Assembly (NCBI RefSeq): GCF_020911925.1
Contig: NZ_CP087134.1
Span: forward strand, 3,596,001-3,660,000
Source of the DNA: Flavobacterium cupriresistens
GTDB lineage: Bacteria > Bacteroidota > Bacteroidia > Flavobacteriales > Flavobacteriaceae
Direction of reading: 5' to 3'
DNA: 64,000 nucleotides
Both the position numbers and the translations under genes were made by a program. This document shows, in pieces, positions 9,986 to 18,452 of the stretch. Numbering within the stretch: position 1 is the stretch's first letter; each line of letters starts with the position of its first letter. The notes below the pieces were generated by a model. It was not told the origin of the DNA, did not search any database, and saw only the letters and a list, made by a program, of their open reading frames with translations.

Positions 9986-12900
9986 ATGGACATTGTAACC
10001 GACCTCACCGCTGAAGCGATATCCTATCTTACCCTTTTTCAGGATATATTAAAAAGCAATCCTCAGAACACTTTTCCTAAAGCGTTTCTTAAAAAAGATT
10101 CTTGGAGTACCCTTGTAAGTAAGGATGAAAATATGGACAAAAACCATTATGGTATAAATCAATTGACTCCCGGTCAGATAGACGAAATAACTGACCTTGT
10201 CTGGCATAGCGCTGATAAAAATGGAGAAAAGAATCTAACAAAAGTATATTTAGACATCGTTTATGATCTTTTAGAATGGCTTGCCAGCAATATTGATAAA
10301 AAGTATATGGATAAGACCGAATCCAGTGAACTTTTATTGTTTAGGGTGCCTTTTTTTTGGAGGCAGCGAATACGGGCAGCACTTTATAAAGGAAATTTAG
10401 AGGAGCGAAAAAAATTGGCAACGGTACTTCGATACATGCCGGTACAGGTGGTTCAGGCCATTACCGGGCAGCACAAATCAGCATATGATATTCGTCTCTA
10501 TCAATTTTATGCAGCAAAAGAGAAGGAGTATGATTATTCAAATATTCTAAATGATACCGATCTTAAAAATCATAAAACATGGTGGGATGAAAACGAGGAT
10601 GATGCTATAAAGTACCTCACTGATGATAGAGTACTTCTTAGACAATTGCTAAATAATAGTTCGGAAAGGAAAATCAGAACTGAGTTTCCCTTGCCGTTTG
10701 AAACCTTATTTAATGACGAGCTGGATGAAATTAATAAAGCCCGTAAGAAGAGAGGCGAGGAATGGCAGGCATCCGTAACCGTTGATGAAAGTACAAATGA
10801 GAATCTCCTAAAAGTAACTTCTGACGGAGATAAAATATACGATCCGATGGTACGGGCTACAGATATGAAGCTTACCGGTATCGCTTTTTCCGGAGGAGGT
10901 ATTCGTTCAGCTACATTTAATCTTGGTATACTGCAAAGACTGGCAAGTCTGGACGTTTTAGAAAAAATTGATTACATATCGACAGTATCCGGAGGTGGTT
11001 ATATCGGTACCTGGTATACATCGTGGATAAAACGATCCGGTTCTTTCAGTAAAGTTACGGATCAGTTATGTCCCGAGAAATCATCCGATCCGTTTGCTGA
11101 TGAAGTACGTCCGATTCGATGGCTTAGAATGTTCAGTAATTATCTTTCTCCAAACGTAGGGATGATGTCTCCCGATGCCTGGACGTCCGGAATGACTTGG
11201 TTAAGAAATACTCTAGTCAATCAGACCTTGTTATTACTGGTGTTATTAACCGTTTTCTCTTTCATTCTGGATCTTTACAAAGGATGGGAAATTCTCGGAC
11301 TCCTATTTAAAGGATTGGAGAAGAAGGATGAAATTCCGTTTTTTTGGTTGAATACGGCAATGCTGATTTTTGGAGCGCTTACAGCTGCTTTTGCCATGCG
11401 ATCGTTTTATAAAGTAAAACAGAAGAGAAAAGTTGCCCGGGTTACCAAAATTTGGAATATTTTTAATATTGACATTCCCTTTCTTACCAATATTACAAGT
11501 GTTCTGCCTTATTTGCTTATCGTATGGACTATTATTTGCGCTTTTTTAGTCAGTACATTTATGTTTAATATAAGTATAGATGAAATTTGTCGTAAGAGTG
11601 AAAACCTGTATGTATGGTTTGGTCTTAATGTCTCATTGCCGGCATTTATCGCATTGATTTTAGTCGCATTGCTGGGGAATTATCACAAAAGGTATGATCT
11701 TATTCAGTTAGGAAAGGCCAATGTAGTGAAGGAAAAATTGTCTGACGAAGAAAAAATAGAGGTAAAAAATGAAATACATAAAGTTGGAGTTATCAATTGG
11801 TTTCCAATAATATTAATAGTATCCTCAGCTGTGGCCGCAGCCATTCTAAGCGTATTACTGTACTTGTTTTGGAAAAATTATGATTTGATATTGATTTCAA
11901 TTAAAAATTTCAACGGAAGGATAAGCTTAGATAAAGTAATGTTGTTGTTTGGACTTCCCATCGTTCTTGAGATTTTTTCGCTTGCGATAATAACCAGAAT
12001 GGCAATATTAGGCAAAATGTTTCCCGATTACCGTCGCGAGTGGTGGGGAAGAACAGGAGGTTATATCAACCGGTTTGTGCTTTTCTGGATTATTATTTGT
12101 TTTGCCATATTTATTATGCCTAATTTATGGCCTTCTTTATGGATGAATTTGGAAATTACTTTGTCTGCCTGGGGAGGTTGGGCCGGTATAGTTGCCTGGG
12201 GAGTAAAAATAGCATTTTCATCCAAAGGAGATGATGATCCGGGTAAGTCTAAGGGTATTACGAATATTGTTGTTAAGGTGGTACCTTTTATTTTCATGAT
12301 TGGGGTACTGCTTATAGGTTCCGGGATTATAAACCTTATAAGAGAGGGGAATAGCGATGTTATAAATCGTCTGACAACTGGAGGATTGTTTTTGATAACC
12401 CTTTTTCTAAGCTGGCGTGTGGGGGTTAATGAGTTTTCCCTTCACCATTTTTATCGCAACCGTCTTATAAGAGCTTTTATGGGCGCTACGCGTAGCAGGG
12501 AAGATCGTATTAAAACAGCAAATGCATTTACGGGTTTTGATACCAATGACGACATATTGTTATCGTCTATGAAGGTTGATGATGGTTATTTTGGTCCGTA
12601 TCCTATTCTTAATACAGCCCTTAATGCGACTGTTGTTTCAGCTCTCGACCGACAAGATCGGAAAGCAGAATCATTCGTGTTTACACCCTTATATTGTGGC
12701 TATGATTTTAGCCCTACGCGTCCGTCTACTTACGATGTTGACCATGTTTATGAATACGGCTATCGTCCTACCAATAAATTTTCTAATGAAAAAGGTGGGC
12801 CAACTATAGGAACAGCAATGGCGATATCCGGAGCAGCGGTGAATCCTAATTGGGGATATCATTCTTCAGCTCCTATGGCTTTTTTACTGACAATTTTTAA

Positions 12901-13480
12901 TGTCCGTTTGGGATGGTGGATTGGTAATACCAGACTTAAAAGATGGAAGGATTCTGATCCAAGAGGTGGTTTGTTGTACCTAATTCATGATTTGACCGGT
13001 AAATCCGATATCAATATGGATTATGTTTGTCTTTCGGATGGAGGACACTTCGATAATATGGGCTTGTACGAACTCATCAGAAGACGCTGTCACTATATTA
13101 TATTAGGAGATGGTGAGCAGGATCAGGACGTCGCTTGCGAAGGTTTAGCAAACGCCATTAGGAGATGTCGAATTGATTTTGGTGTAGAAATTACCTTTGA
13201 GAATTTTAAAGATATTACAAAACATCAAGGTATGTCGAAGGAGCATATTATTAAAGGAACGATCACTTATCCGGGTATAAAAAGTACAGGTACATTAATT
13301 TATATCAAAGCTAGTTTGACAGGTAATGAACCTATTGATATACGAGAATATGCTTTGGCGAATCCCGATTTTCCACAGCAGTCTACAGCAGATCAGTTTT
13401 TTGATGAAGCACAGTTTGAGAGCTATCGTAAATTGGGTTATCATTCAATACGTGATATAGGGGAATTGCACTTGCCATAA
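9986..13480 (+). CDS. Patatin-like phospholipase split by a multi-pass membrane region
   Basis: The 1164-residue protein has an unusual layout. Residues 1-290 are a soluble region I do not recognise. The patatin oxyanion motif SGGGIRS follows at about residue 300, then the nucleophile Ser335 in TVSGGGYIG. Roughly ten hydrophobic segments (about residues 410-830) come next. The second catalytic residue, Asp1018, is in LSDGGHFDNMG near the C-terminus. All patatin dyad elements are present, so lipid acyl hydrolase activity at a membrane is likely, while the substrate is unknown. Base composition looks higher in GC by eye than its neighbours (about 42% in one sampled line), which could mean transfer. 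It stands alone, without the nucleotide cyclase expected of a CBASS effector. Confidence 0.8.
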   Translation: MDIVTDLTAEAISYLTLFQDILKSNPQNTFPKAFLKKDSWSTLVSKDENMDKNHYGINQLTPGQIDEITDLVWHSADKNGEKNLTKVYLDIVYDLLEWLASNIDKKYMDKTESSELLLFRVPFFWRQRIRAALYKGNLEERKKLATVLRYMPVQVVQAITGQHKSAYDIRLYQFYAAKEKEYDYSNILNDTDLKNHKTWWDENEDDAIKYLTDDRVLLRQLLNNSSERKIRTEFPLPFETLFNDELDEINKARKKRGEEWQASVTVDESTNENLLKVTSDGDKIYDPMVRATDMKLTGIAFSGGGIRSATFNLGILQRLASLDVLEKIDYISTVSGGGYIGTWYTSWIKRSGSFSKVTDQLCPEKSSDPFADEVRPIRWLRMFSNYLSPNVGMMSPDAWTSGMTWLRNTLVNQTLLLLVLLTVFSFILDLYKGWEILGLLFKGLEKKDEIPFFWLNTAMLIFGALTAAFAMRSFYKVKQKRKVARVTKIWNIFNIDIPFLTNITSVLPYLLIVWTIICAFLVSTFMFNISIDEICRKSENLYVWFGLNVSLPAFIALILVALLGNYHKRYDLIQLGKANVVKEKLSDEEKIEVKNEIHKVGVINWFPIILIVSSAVAAAILSVLLYLFWKNYDLILISIKNFNGRISLDKVMLLFGLPIVLEIFSLAIITRMAILGKMFPDYRREWWGRTGGYINRFVLFWIIICFAIFIMPNLWPSLWMNLEITLSAWGGWAGIVAWGVKIAFSSKGDDDPGKSKGITNIVVKVVPFIFMIGVLLIGSGIINLIREGNSDVINRLTTGGLFLITLFLSWRVGVNEFSLHHFYRNRLIRAFMGATRSREDRIKTANAFTGFDTNDDILLSSMKVDDGYFGPYPILNTALNATVVSALDRQDRKAESFVFTPLYCGYDFSPTRPSTYDVDHVYEYGYRPTNKFSNEKGGPTIGTAMAISGAAVNPNWGYHSSAPMAFLLTIFNVRLGWWIGNTRLKRWKDSDPRGGLLYLIHDLTGKSDINMDYVCLSDGGHFDNMGLYELIRRRCHYIILGDGEQDQDVACEGLANAIRRCRIDFGVEITFENFKDITKHQGMSKEHIIKGTITYPGIKSTGTLIYIKASLTGNEPIDIREYALANPDFPQQSTADQFFDEAQFESYRKLGYHSIRDIGELHLP

Positions 13481-13510
13481 TCATTAAGTTAAGCATTGTA
13501 AAAAAAATCT

Positions 13511-13555
13511 CACGCAAATTTTAGCGGATTGAAAAAAATCCGCAGAATCTGCGTG
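13511..13555. repeat. ACGCAGATTT-type inverted repeat, copy 1
   Basis: CACGCAAATTTTAGCGGATT pairs imperfectly with AATCCGCAGAATCTGCGTG. It belongs to a family whose other members are at 28651 (half), 37131, 37446, 44674 and 58283. It lies just after the patatin gene and may help end transcription. Confidence 0.7.
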
Positions 13556-13562
13556 AAAAAAT

Positions 13563-13617
13563 CTCTTAACTTAATGACATTGAGCTAAAGCGGGAGGCAA
13601 TCCAAAATAATACTTTT
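13563..13617. repeat. GCTAAAGC-type dispersed repeat, copy 1
   Basis: The segment CTTAACTTAATGACATTG, then GCTAAAGCGGGAGGCAAT and CAAAATAATACTTTT, is closely matched at 37512-37565 and in part at 37331-37372. The copies at 13563 and 37512 both sit directly behind an ACGCAGATTT element, so the two repeats travel together. From here to 13975 I see no supported gene. Confidence 0.6.
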
Positions 13618-13975
13618 ATTCTTTATAAAAGGGCAATATTTTTATGCCAATTTAAATGGATCCCATCCAATTAAATTGCTTTTTAAACGCTTTAACCATT
13701 AAAAAATATATTCTTTTAATTCAGAAAATGGGTTGTAAGGTATCTGCTTTCAAACATAAACAAACCAATAATTTAAATTACTTCTTAAAACAGAGTCTGC
13801 GATTTAAGTTAATAGAAAAAAATAATTCGATTTTTAAAATTTAATTATTTTTCTAAAGCGTTGCTGTTTAGTGTGTTTTGAGGAATATTCAATGTAAGAT
13901 TCACATTTTTGAATTTTTCCTAAAACCAAAACGATTATTACAGCGTAAATGCCTTTATAACTTAAAACATTAATT

Positions 13976-14530
13976 ATGAAAACTAGAAAATTTTTAACAG
14001 CAGCAGTTTTAGTCTTAGGATTTGCATTTACTTCAAACGCACAAAAAACAGTAATGGTTGGTGGAGCGGCGATGTATCCGAACAAAAATATTATTGAAAA
14101 TGCAGTAAACTCAAAAGATCATACTACTTTGGTGGCTGCGGTAAAAGCAGCAGATTTAGTAGCAACTTTACAGAGTAAAGGACCATTCACCGTTTTTGCC
14201 CCAACAAATGCAGCGTTTGATAAATTACCGGCAGGAACAGTAGAAACATTGTTGAAACCGGAAAACAAAAAAATGCTTCAAACAATTTTAACCTATCATG
14301 TTGTGGCCGGAAAAATGAACGCTTCGGATATTGCAAAAGCGATAAAAATGGGTAAAGGTAAAGCAACCCTAAAAACCGTAAGTGGTGGCACATTAACTGC
14401 CTGGATGGACGGAAAAACGTTATACATCAGCGATGAGAGTGGTAACAAAGCTAAAGTAACAATTGCAGATGTAAATCAATCTAATGGAGTAATTCATGTA
14501 GTGGACACTGTATTATTGCCAAAAAGCTAA
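13976..14530 (+). CDS. Secreted fasciclin (FAS1) domain protein
   Basis: The 184-residue protein starts with a signal peptide (cut after about residue 23, SNAQ) and contains one FAS1 domain from about residue 45 to the end. The typical blocks are GPFTVFAPTNAAFDKLP, LTYHVVAGK and GVIHVVDTVLLP. FAS1 domains mediate adhesion or extracellular protein contacts. The bacterial versions are secreted and rarely assigned a partner. It is a single-gene unit ending at a clear terminator. The exact role is unknown. Confidence 0.92.
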   Translation: MKTRKFLTAAVLVLGFAFTSNAQKTVMVGGAAMYPNKNIIENAVNSKDHTTLVAAVKAADLVATLQSKGPFTVFAPTNAAFDKLPAGTVETLLKPENKKMLQTILTYHVVAGKMNASDIAKAIKMGKGKATLKTVSGGTLTAWMDGKTLYISDESGNKAKVTIADVNQSNGVIHVVDTVLLPKS

Positions 14531-14554
14531 TTAACAGCATTTAAATGCCAAGAT

Positions 14555-14594
14555 AAAAAGAACTGTAAATGACTATTTACGGTTCTTTTTATTT
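14555..14594. terminator. Terminator between the fasciclin and EamA genes
   Basis: AAAAAGAACTGTAAAT (14555-14570) pairs with ATTTACGGTTCTTTTT (14575-14590), allowing one G-U pair. A/T runs on both sides let it serve both convergent genes. Confidence 0.8.
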
Positions 14595-14610
14595 TATATC
14601 GCTAAGAATC

Positions 14611-15456
14611 TTATCGTTTAGCCATTAAAGTTGATCCTGCCGAAGCAATAACAACACAGGCAACTGCTATTATTTCATAAAAATTTAGACGCTCCTGAAG
14701 AAATATAAAACCACAAATAGCGGCCGCAGCAGGTTCTAAACTCATTAATATACTGAACGTTCGCGGAGGTAACTGCCCTAAGGCTTTCATTTCAAGTGTA
14801 AAAGGGATAGCACTTGATAAAAGAGCCAACGCAATGCTTAATCCAAAAAGTTTTGGAGTAAGATTTACAAGGCCATTTTCGTAAAAACCAAAAGGAAGAA
14901 TTAAAAGAGAAGCAAAGAGCATTCCCACAGAAACAGCTTCACCGCTATTCATAATTTTGGAGACTTTACCACCCAAAACGATATAACTGGCCCAAAGTCC
15001 TCCCGCTAAAAGAGCAAATAACACTCCTAAGGTATCTATTCTGCTATTCGTCCATGGGGCGATTAAAAGGATTCCGATTGCTGCCAGTACAACCCAGCAA
15101 TAATCAAGTAAACGCTTCGATCCGACTATGGCGAGTAATAAGGGACCTATGAATTCTAAAGTAACAGATAATCCAATAGGGATTCTTTCTATTGCCAGAT
15201 AAAATATTAAATTCATTGCACCCAAATTCAAGCCATATGGAATTACAATTTTCCATTGTTGTCTCGTAATTTTAAACAGATTCGGACGATAAGCAGCAAA
15301 TAAGATCAGGGCAGAGATACCGATTCTTATTGAAGCTGTTCCTGCAGCACCAAGAGACGGGAAAATTGTTTTAGCAATAGCAGCGCCACATTGCACGCTT
15401 ATAATGGCTAATAACACAGCCGGAACCGGTGGGAGGTTGAATTCTTTGTTTTTCAT
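14611..15456 (-). CDS. EamA/DMT-family exporter, RhtA-like
   Basis: This 281-residue inner-membrane protein has ten hydrophobic segments arranged as two EamA repeats. Motifs such as LPPVPAVLLAIISVQ near the N-terminus and LEFIGPLLLAIVGSKR resemble the threonine/homoserine exporter RhtA of the drug/metabolite transporter superfamily. Efflux of amino acids or related metabolites is the likely role. I chose the ATG at 15456 because the frame upstream (to 15501) lacks homologous sequence, while MKNKEF leads directly into the first membrane segment. It is transcribed alone. Confidence 0.8.
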   Translation of the reverse strand: MKNKEFNLPPVPAVLLAIISVQCGAAIAKTIFPSLGAAGTASIRIGISALILFAAYRPNLFKITRQQWKIVIPYGLNLGAMNLIFYLAIERIPIGLSVTLEFIGPLLLAIVGSKRLLDYCWVVLAAIGILLIAPWTNSRIDTLGVLFALLAGGLWASYIVLGGKVSKIMNSGEAVSVGMLFASLLILPFGFYENGLVNLTPKLFGLSIALALLSSAIPFTLEMKALGQLPPRTFSILMSLEPAAAAICGFIFLQERLNFYEIIAVACVVIASAGSTLMAKR

Positions 15457-15586
15457 TGAAAGTCTATGCTGAAACGCAAAACTACAAATAAGTAAGCACA
15501 AAAGGTTTTCGGATAGTATAAAATTAACCCGTTGGGAGGAGGCCTAGTTTCCAAAGCCTAAAAAAGACATCTTAAGCAGTATAAGA

Positions 15587-15660
15587 CTATGTGAAAAAAT
15601 GGAAATTTTCTTAACACACCTCAAATTATAAGTATCAAAATCTATGTCTCTATGTGTTAA
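15587..15660. repeat. ACACATAGA-type repeat, left copy
   Basis: This 74-bp segment aligns along its length, in inverted orientation, with 20606-20678. Shared blocks are CTATGTGAAAAAAT, CTCAAATT, TCAAAATCTATGT and CTATGTGTTAA. The two copies bracket the duplicated BlaI/M56 locus. Confidence 0.65.
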
Positions 15661-15745
15661 ATTGATTTAGCTCAATCACAGGCAACACATTCGGCAGGTA
15701 GTATATGAAAAAGTTACGCGTTTGCGCGAGAAATAGTACGGAAAA

Positions 15746-15886
15746 TTAATCTAAAGCACGTTTAGTTACAAAATAGCGGTATCCTATAAGCGCCATTTGC
15801 CATTTTTTTGCTTTGGTAATGTCTAAACCTTGTTTGGTCAAACTTGGTAAAAGAATTTTATTTAGTTTGGCTAAAATTTTATACAT
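15746..15886 (-). CDS. Small basic conserved protein of 46 residues
   Basis: An intact frame runs from ATG at 15886 to TAA at 15746. The product is MYKILAKLNKILLPSLTKQG followed by about 26 residues including AKKWQMALIGYRYFVTKRALD. It is basic (many Lys/Arg) and short, with an amphipathic N-terminal helix. I recall close relatives of the same length in many flavobacteria, always without an assigned function, so I think it is real. It sits between the RhtA-like gene and the BlaI/M56 locus, on the same strand as both. A membrane-associated or nucleic-acid-binding role would be a guess. Confidence 0.65.
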   Translation of the reverse strand: MYKILAKLNKILLPSLTKQGLDITKAKKWQMALIGYRYFVTKRALD

Positions 15887-15910
15887 AGTAGGTTAATTTT
15901 TTTTCAAAGA

Positions 15911-15945
15911 TATAAAAAAAGACTTTGTCATTTAACAAAGTCTTT
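15911..15945 (-). terminator. Terminator overlapping the end of the truncated hydrolase
   Basis: AAAGACTTTGT (15918-15928) pairs exactly with 15935-15945 around a 6-nt loop. On the minus strand the hairpin is followed by a T-run (15914-15920). The TGA stop of the hydrolase remnant (15928-15930) falls at the stem-loop junction. Confidence 0.85.
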
Positions 15946-16257
15946 CTGAGTACTCTCTATCAATTGAAAAACACCAACATTGGTAATTAACTTGGTGGTG
16001 GAGAAAATCTTAAAACCAGTGTTTTTATCCACTGGTTTATGTGCTTCTAAAGACGCTTTCCCATAATACTTTTCATAAATTACTTTTCCTTTTTTGATTA
16101 CCGCCAATGCAGCTCCCGGTATTTCATTTACTTGTATTACTTCTTTGAGATAGGTATCAATTTTTTGTTCGGTTTCCTTTGCAGTAGTAGCTCTATTTTG
16201 ACTAAAGCAGCAGTTGAAGAATACTAAAAACGAAGTGATAAAAAGATTTTTTTTCAT
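15928..16257 (-). pseudogene. Truncated serine beta-lactamase-like hydrolase
   Basis: The frame encodes a signal peptide (to about residue 20, CCFSQ) and the first part of a class C beta-lactamase-family serine hydrolase. It includes IPGAALAVIKKGKVIYEKYYG and the nucleophile motif STTK at about residues 86-89. It then ends at residue 109. The family normally has 350-500 residues, so the YxN and KTG motifs and most of the fold are missing. The last codons run into a terminator hairpin, which suggests an internal deletion that joined the 5' part to the old downstream terminator. It starts 20 nt after M56 copy 1 and is probably co-transcribed with it. Confidence 0.8.
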
Positions 16258-16277
16258 TGATTTAAGCAGGCGTGTTT

Positions 16278-18047
16278 TTAATTTGCTTTTTGCTGTCTCT
16301 TAGCGATGTTTTTTTGTTGCTGAATCATCGCTCTTTGTTGCAGTCTCATGTCTCGCTCTTGTTGCCTCATATCTCTTTCATATTGTTTCATGTCTTTCTC
16401 ATGTTGACGCATATCTTTTTCATGCTGTTTCATGTCGATCTCATGTTGTTTCATATCAACATTCGATTGCTGATCGTATTTCCCCATATCCGCATTGAAT
16501 TGCTCCATGGCTACTTCGTATTTTTCCATTTCTTTTTCAAAAATAGCTTCACGTTTTGACATGACTTCATTTAACTCCTTTTCGTAAGCAGCCATTTGCG
16601 GCTCAAAGGCATCCATTTTCTTTTCGAATTCGTCCATTTCCTTCTCGTAATTTTTCATAGCCGTTTTATCATTTAGATTTGCAGGCGGAACGGGAGGTTT
16701 TGGCATATTAGCCATAGCAGTTGGAGGTGATGGCATTGCACCGGCCGGGAAAACTGGAGGTGTTGGCGGAGTAGGAGGTGTCGTATAAGCGCCGTTTTGA
16801 TACACGGTTCTGGTTTCTCTAACCTGTGCAGGACCTTCTTCATCGGTTAAACCATCGAGGTCTCCATCGGCGATTAATTTGATTTTTTTCGTTCCATTAT
16901 CGTTTGTTGTAATGGCAATTCCGCAATCCTTAATGGCTTCATCACCATTAATTTGAATAGTTTGTGCTTCTCCGGCTCCTTTTTTAAGAGCTACTTTGAT
17001 ACAGGTTAATTCGTTTTTTGAATTTCTCTTTACTTCTGACACTACTACATCTACATCATGATTTGCTTTTAATTTTTCAGAAAGCTCCTTTAATTCCTGA
17101 TCTGTGGTGTTTTTTTTGATTTTGTAAATCTCTACCGATTGCTCTTTTTCTTTTGCGACTGCCTCAATTTGTTTCTTTTCCTGCGCTACTGTTTTGATTT
17201 GAAATAACACTACGAAAGCTACAAGTGCCGGAAGTATGGCGTAATACTTCCAATAGTTTCTCTTTTTTGATTGATTTTTGTTTAACATGACAATTCGTTT
17301 TTTGATTAATGATTGATAAAAATGATTGGTGATTGCTACACAAGTTTCATGTGTAGTTATTTTTAAAAGCGTGTATTGGTACGCTTTTTTGTCCGAAAGT
17401 TTTTTTGCCGCTTCGTTATCCGCAATAAACTCAAGGTTTTGAATAATGGCTTTTTTATAAAACCAGATGATTGGATTGAACCAAAACAGTACACAGAATA
17501 GTCTTGAAATCAGAACGTCAACTGTATGATGCTGATCACTGTGTACTTTTTCATGTTCAATAATACTCTCTAACTCTGATGCCGTGTACAGTGATGAGTT
17601 GTAAACGATATAATCAAAATAAGAAAAAGGAGCAATATTTTCGTTTGTATCGATAAATTTAAAATCAGCTTGTTGTTGCACTTTTTTACCTTTAAGAACA
17701 GTATTCAGACTGTAAAAATCTAATCCGAATTTTACTAGGAAAGCAATAAAACCAATGGTATAAATAGCAATGTAAACCAGATTCCAATTGATTTCGAAAG
17801 ACTCTTCTTCTATAGCATGGACAATAGAAGCGGGAGAGTAGCTCATATTTGAAACCGGTACAGGATCAATCCATACAATTTTGGTATACACTATAAAGGG
17901 CAGTACTACCGATGTAATCAATCCGGCTAGTAAAAACCATCTGTTGCTGGTAAAGAAAGTTTCTTTGCGTAATAGTAAATAATAAGCAAGGTAAAACAAA
18001 GCAACTAATGCGCTTGATTTTGCGATAAAAATGAAAAGTGCTTCCAT
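16278..18047 (-). CDS. M56-family (BlaR1-like) membrane metallopeptidase, copy 1
   Basis: The 589-residue protein has N-terminal membrane segments at about residues 5-27, 35-57 and 88-110, a zinc protease motif HEKVH at residues 165-169, and another membrane segment near 265-285. This is the plan of BlaR1/MecR1 sensors, which cleave or inactivate a BlaI-type repressor after sensing an outside signal. The C-terminal half outside the membrane is unlike the penicillin-binding domain of BlaR1. It has a region shared with copy 2 (TTDQEL to DCGIAI), then a Pro-rich stretch (TPPTPPTPP), then a Met/Gln/His/Lys-rich helical tail with repeated xMxQxEKDM units. The BlaI gene ends 6 nt upstream, so repressor and sensor are coupled. 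Confidence 0.88.
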   Translation of the reverse strand: MEALFIFIAKSSALVALFYLAYYLLLRKETFFTSNRWFLLAGLITSVVLPFIVYTKIVWIDPVPVSNMSYSPASIVHAIEEESFEINWNLVYIAIYTIGFIAFLVKFGLDFYSLNTVLKGKKVQQQADFKFIDTNENIAPFSYFDYIVYNSSLYTASELESIIEHEKVHSDQHHTVDVLISRLFCVLFWFNPIIWFYKKAIIQNLEFIADNEAAKKLSDKKAYQYTLLKITTHETCVAITNHFYQSLIKKRIVMLNKNQSKKRNYWKYYAILPALVAFVVLFQIKTVAQEKKQIEAVAKEKEQSVEIYKIKKNTTDQELKELSEKLKANHDVDVVVSEVKRNSKNELTCIKVALKKGAGEAQTIQINGDEAIKDCGIAITTNDNGTKKIKLIADGDLDGLTDEEGPAQVRETRTVYQNGAYTTPPTPPTPPVFPAGAMPSPPTAMANMPKPPVPPANLNDKTAMKNYEKEMDEFEKKMDAFEPQMAAYEKELNEVMSKREAIFEKEMEKYEVAMEQFNADMGKYDQQSNVDMKQHEIDMKQHEKDMRQHEKDMKQYERDMRQQERDMRLQQRAMIQQQKNIAKRQQKAN

Positions 18048-18053
18048 AAACGA

Positions 18054-18389
18054 CTATTTTTCTTCTTTTGAATTTTCAATCATAGCTAAAACTTCACGTA
18101 ATTCAGCTGCAGAAATTTTTTCCTCTTTAGCAAAAAAGGATACCATACTTTTATAAGAGCTATTAAAATAATGATCAATAGCGGTACTCATAAATCCTGT
18201 GCGATATTCTTCGATGCTTACAATTGGATAATACTGATGGGTATTTCCAAAAGTAGTATGACTCACATATTCTTTTTCTTCCAGATTACGTACTATAGTC
18301 GAAAGTGTATTGTAATGTGGTTGCTCTTCTGTAATCTCGGCCTGAACTTCTTTTACAAATGCTTTTTTGAGCTTCCATAAAATGTGCAT
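18054..18389 (-). CDS. BlaI/MecI-family repressor, copy 1 (abnormal start)
   Basis: The product is a winged-helix repressor of the BlaI/MecI/CopY family, nearly identical to copy 2 at 20086. The first in-frame ATG (18387-18389) gives 111 residues and omits the first 11 residues of copy 2 (MQKLTNKEEEI), which belong to the first DNA-binding helix. Those codons are still present here, but the start position reads ATC (18420-18422), and the frame is open back to the TAG stop of M56 copy 2 (18453-18455). Translation may start at ATC or an upstream ATT, use the internal ATG to give a crippled protein, or depend on upstream translation. The true start is uncertain, so I give the ATG. Confidence 0.8.
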   Translation of the reverse strand: MHILWKLKKAFVKEVQAEITEEQPHYNTLSTIVRNLEEKEYVSHTTFGNTHQYYPIVSIEEYRTGFMSTAIDHYFNSSYKSMVSFFAKEEKISAAELREVLAMIENSKEEK

Positions 18390-18452
18390 GATTTCCTCTT
18401 CTTTGTTGGTTAGCTTTTGGATAGTTTTAAGGTTGTAAATTAGCTGAAGTGC

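Noticed and set aside
9986..13480. CBASS effector (CapV-type patatin)
   Set aside because: No nucleotide cyclase or accessory gene lies near, and CapV proteins are small and soluble.
13656..13844. A 62-codon frame on the plus strand after the patatin gene
   Set aside because: It starts next to a dispersed repeat, has no domain or signal and reads as AT-rich noise.
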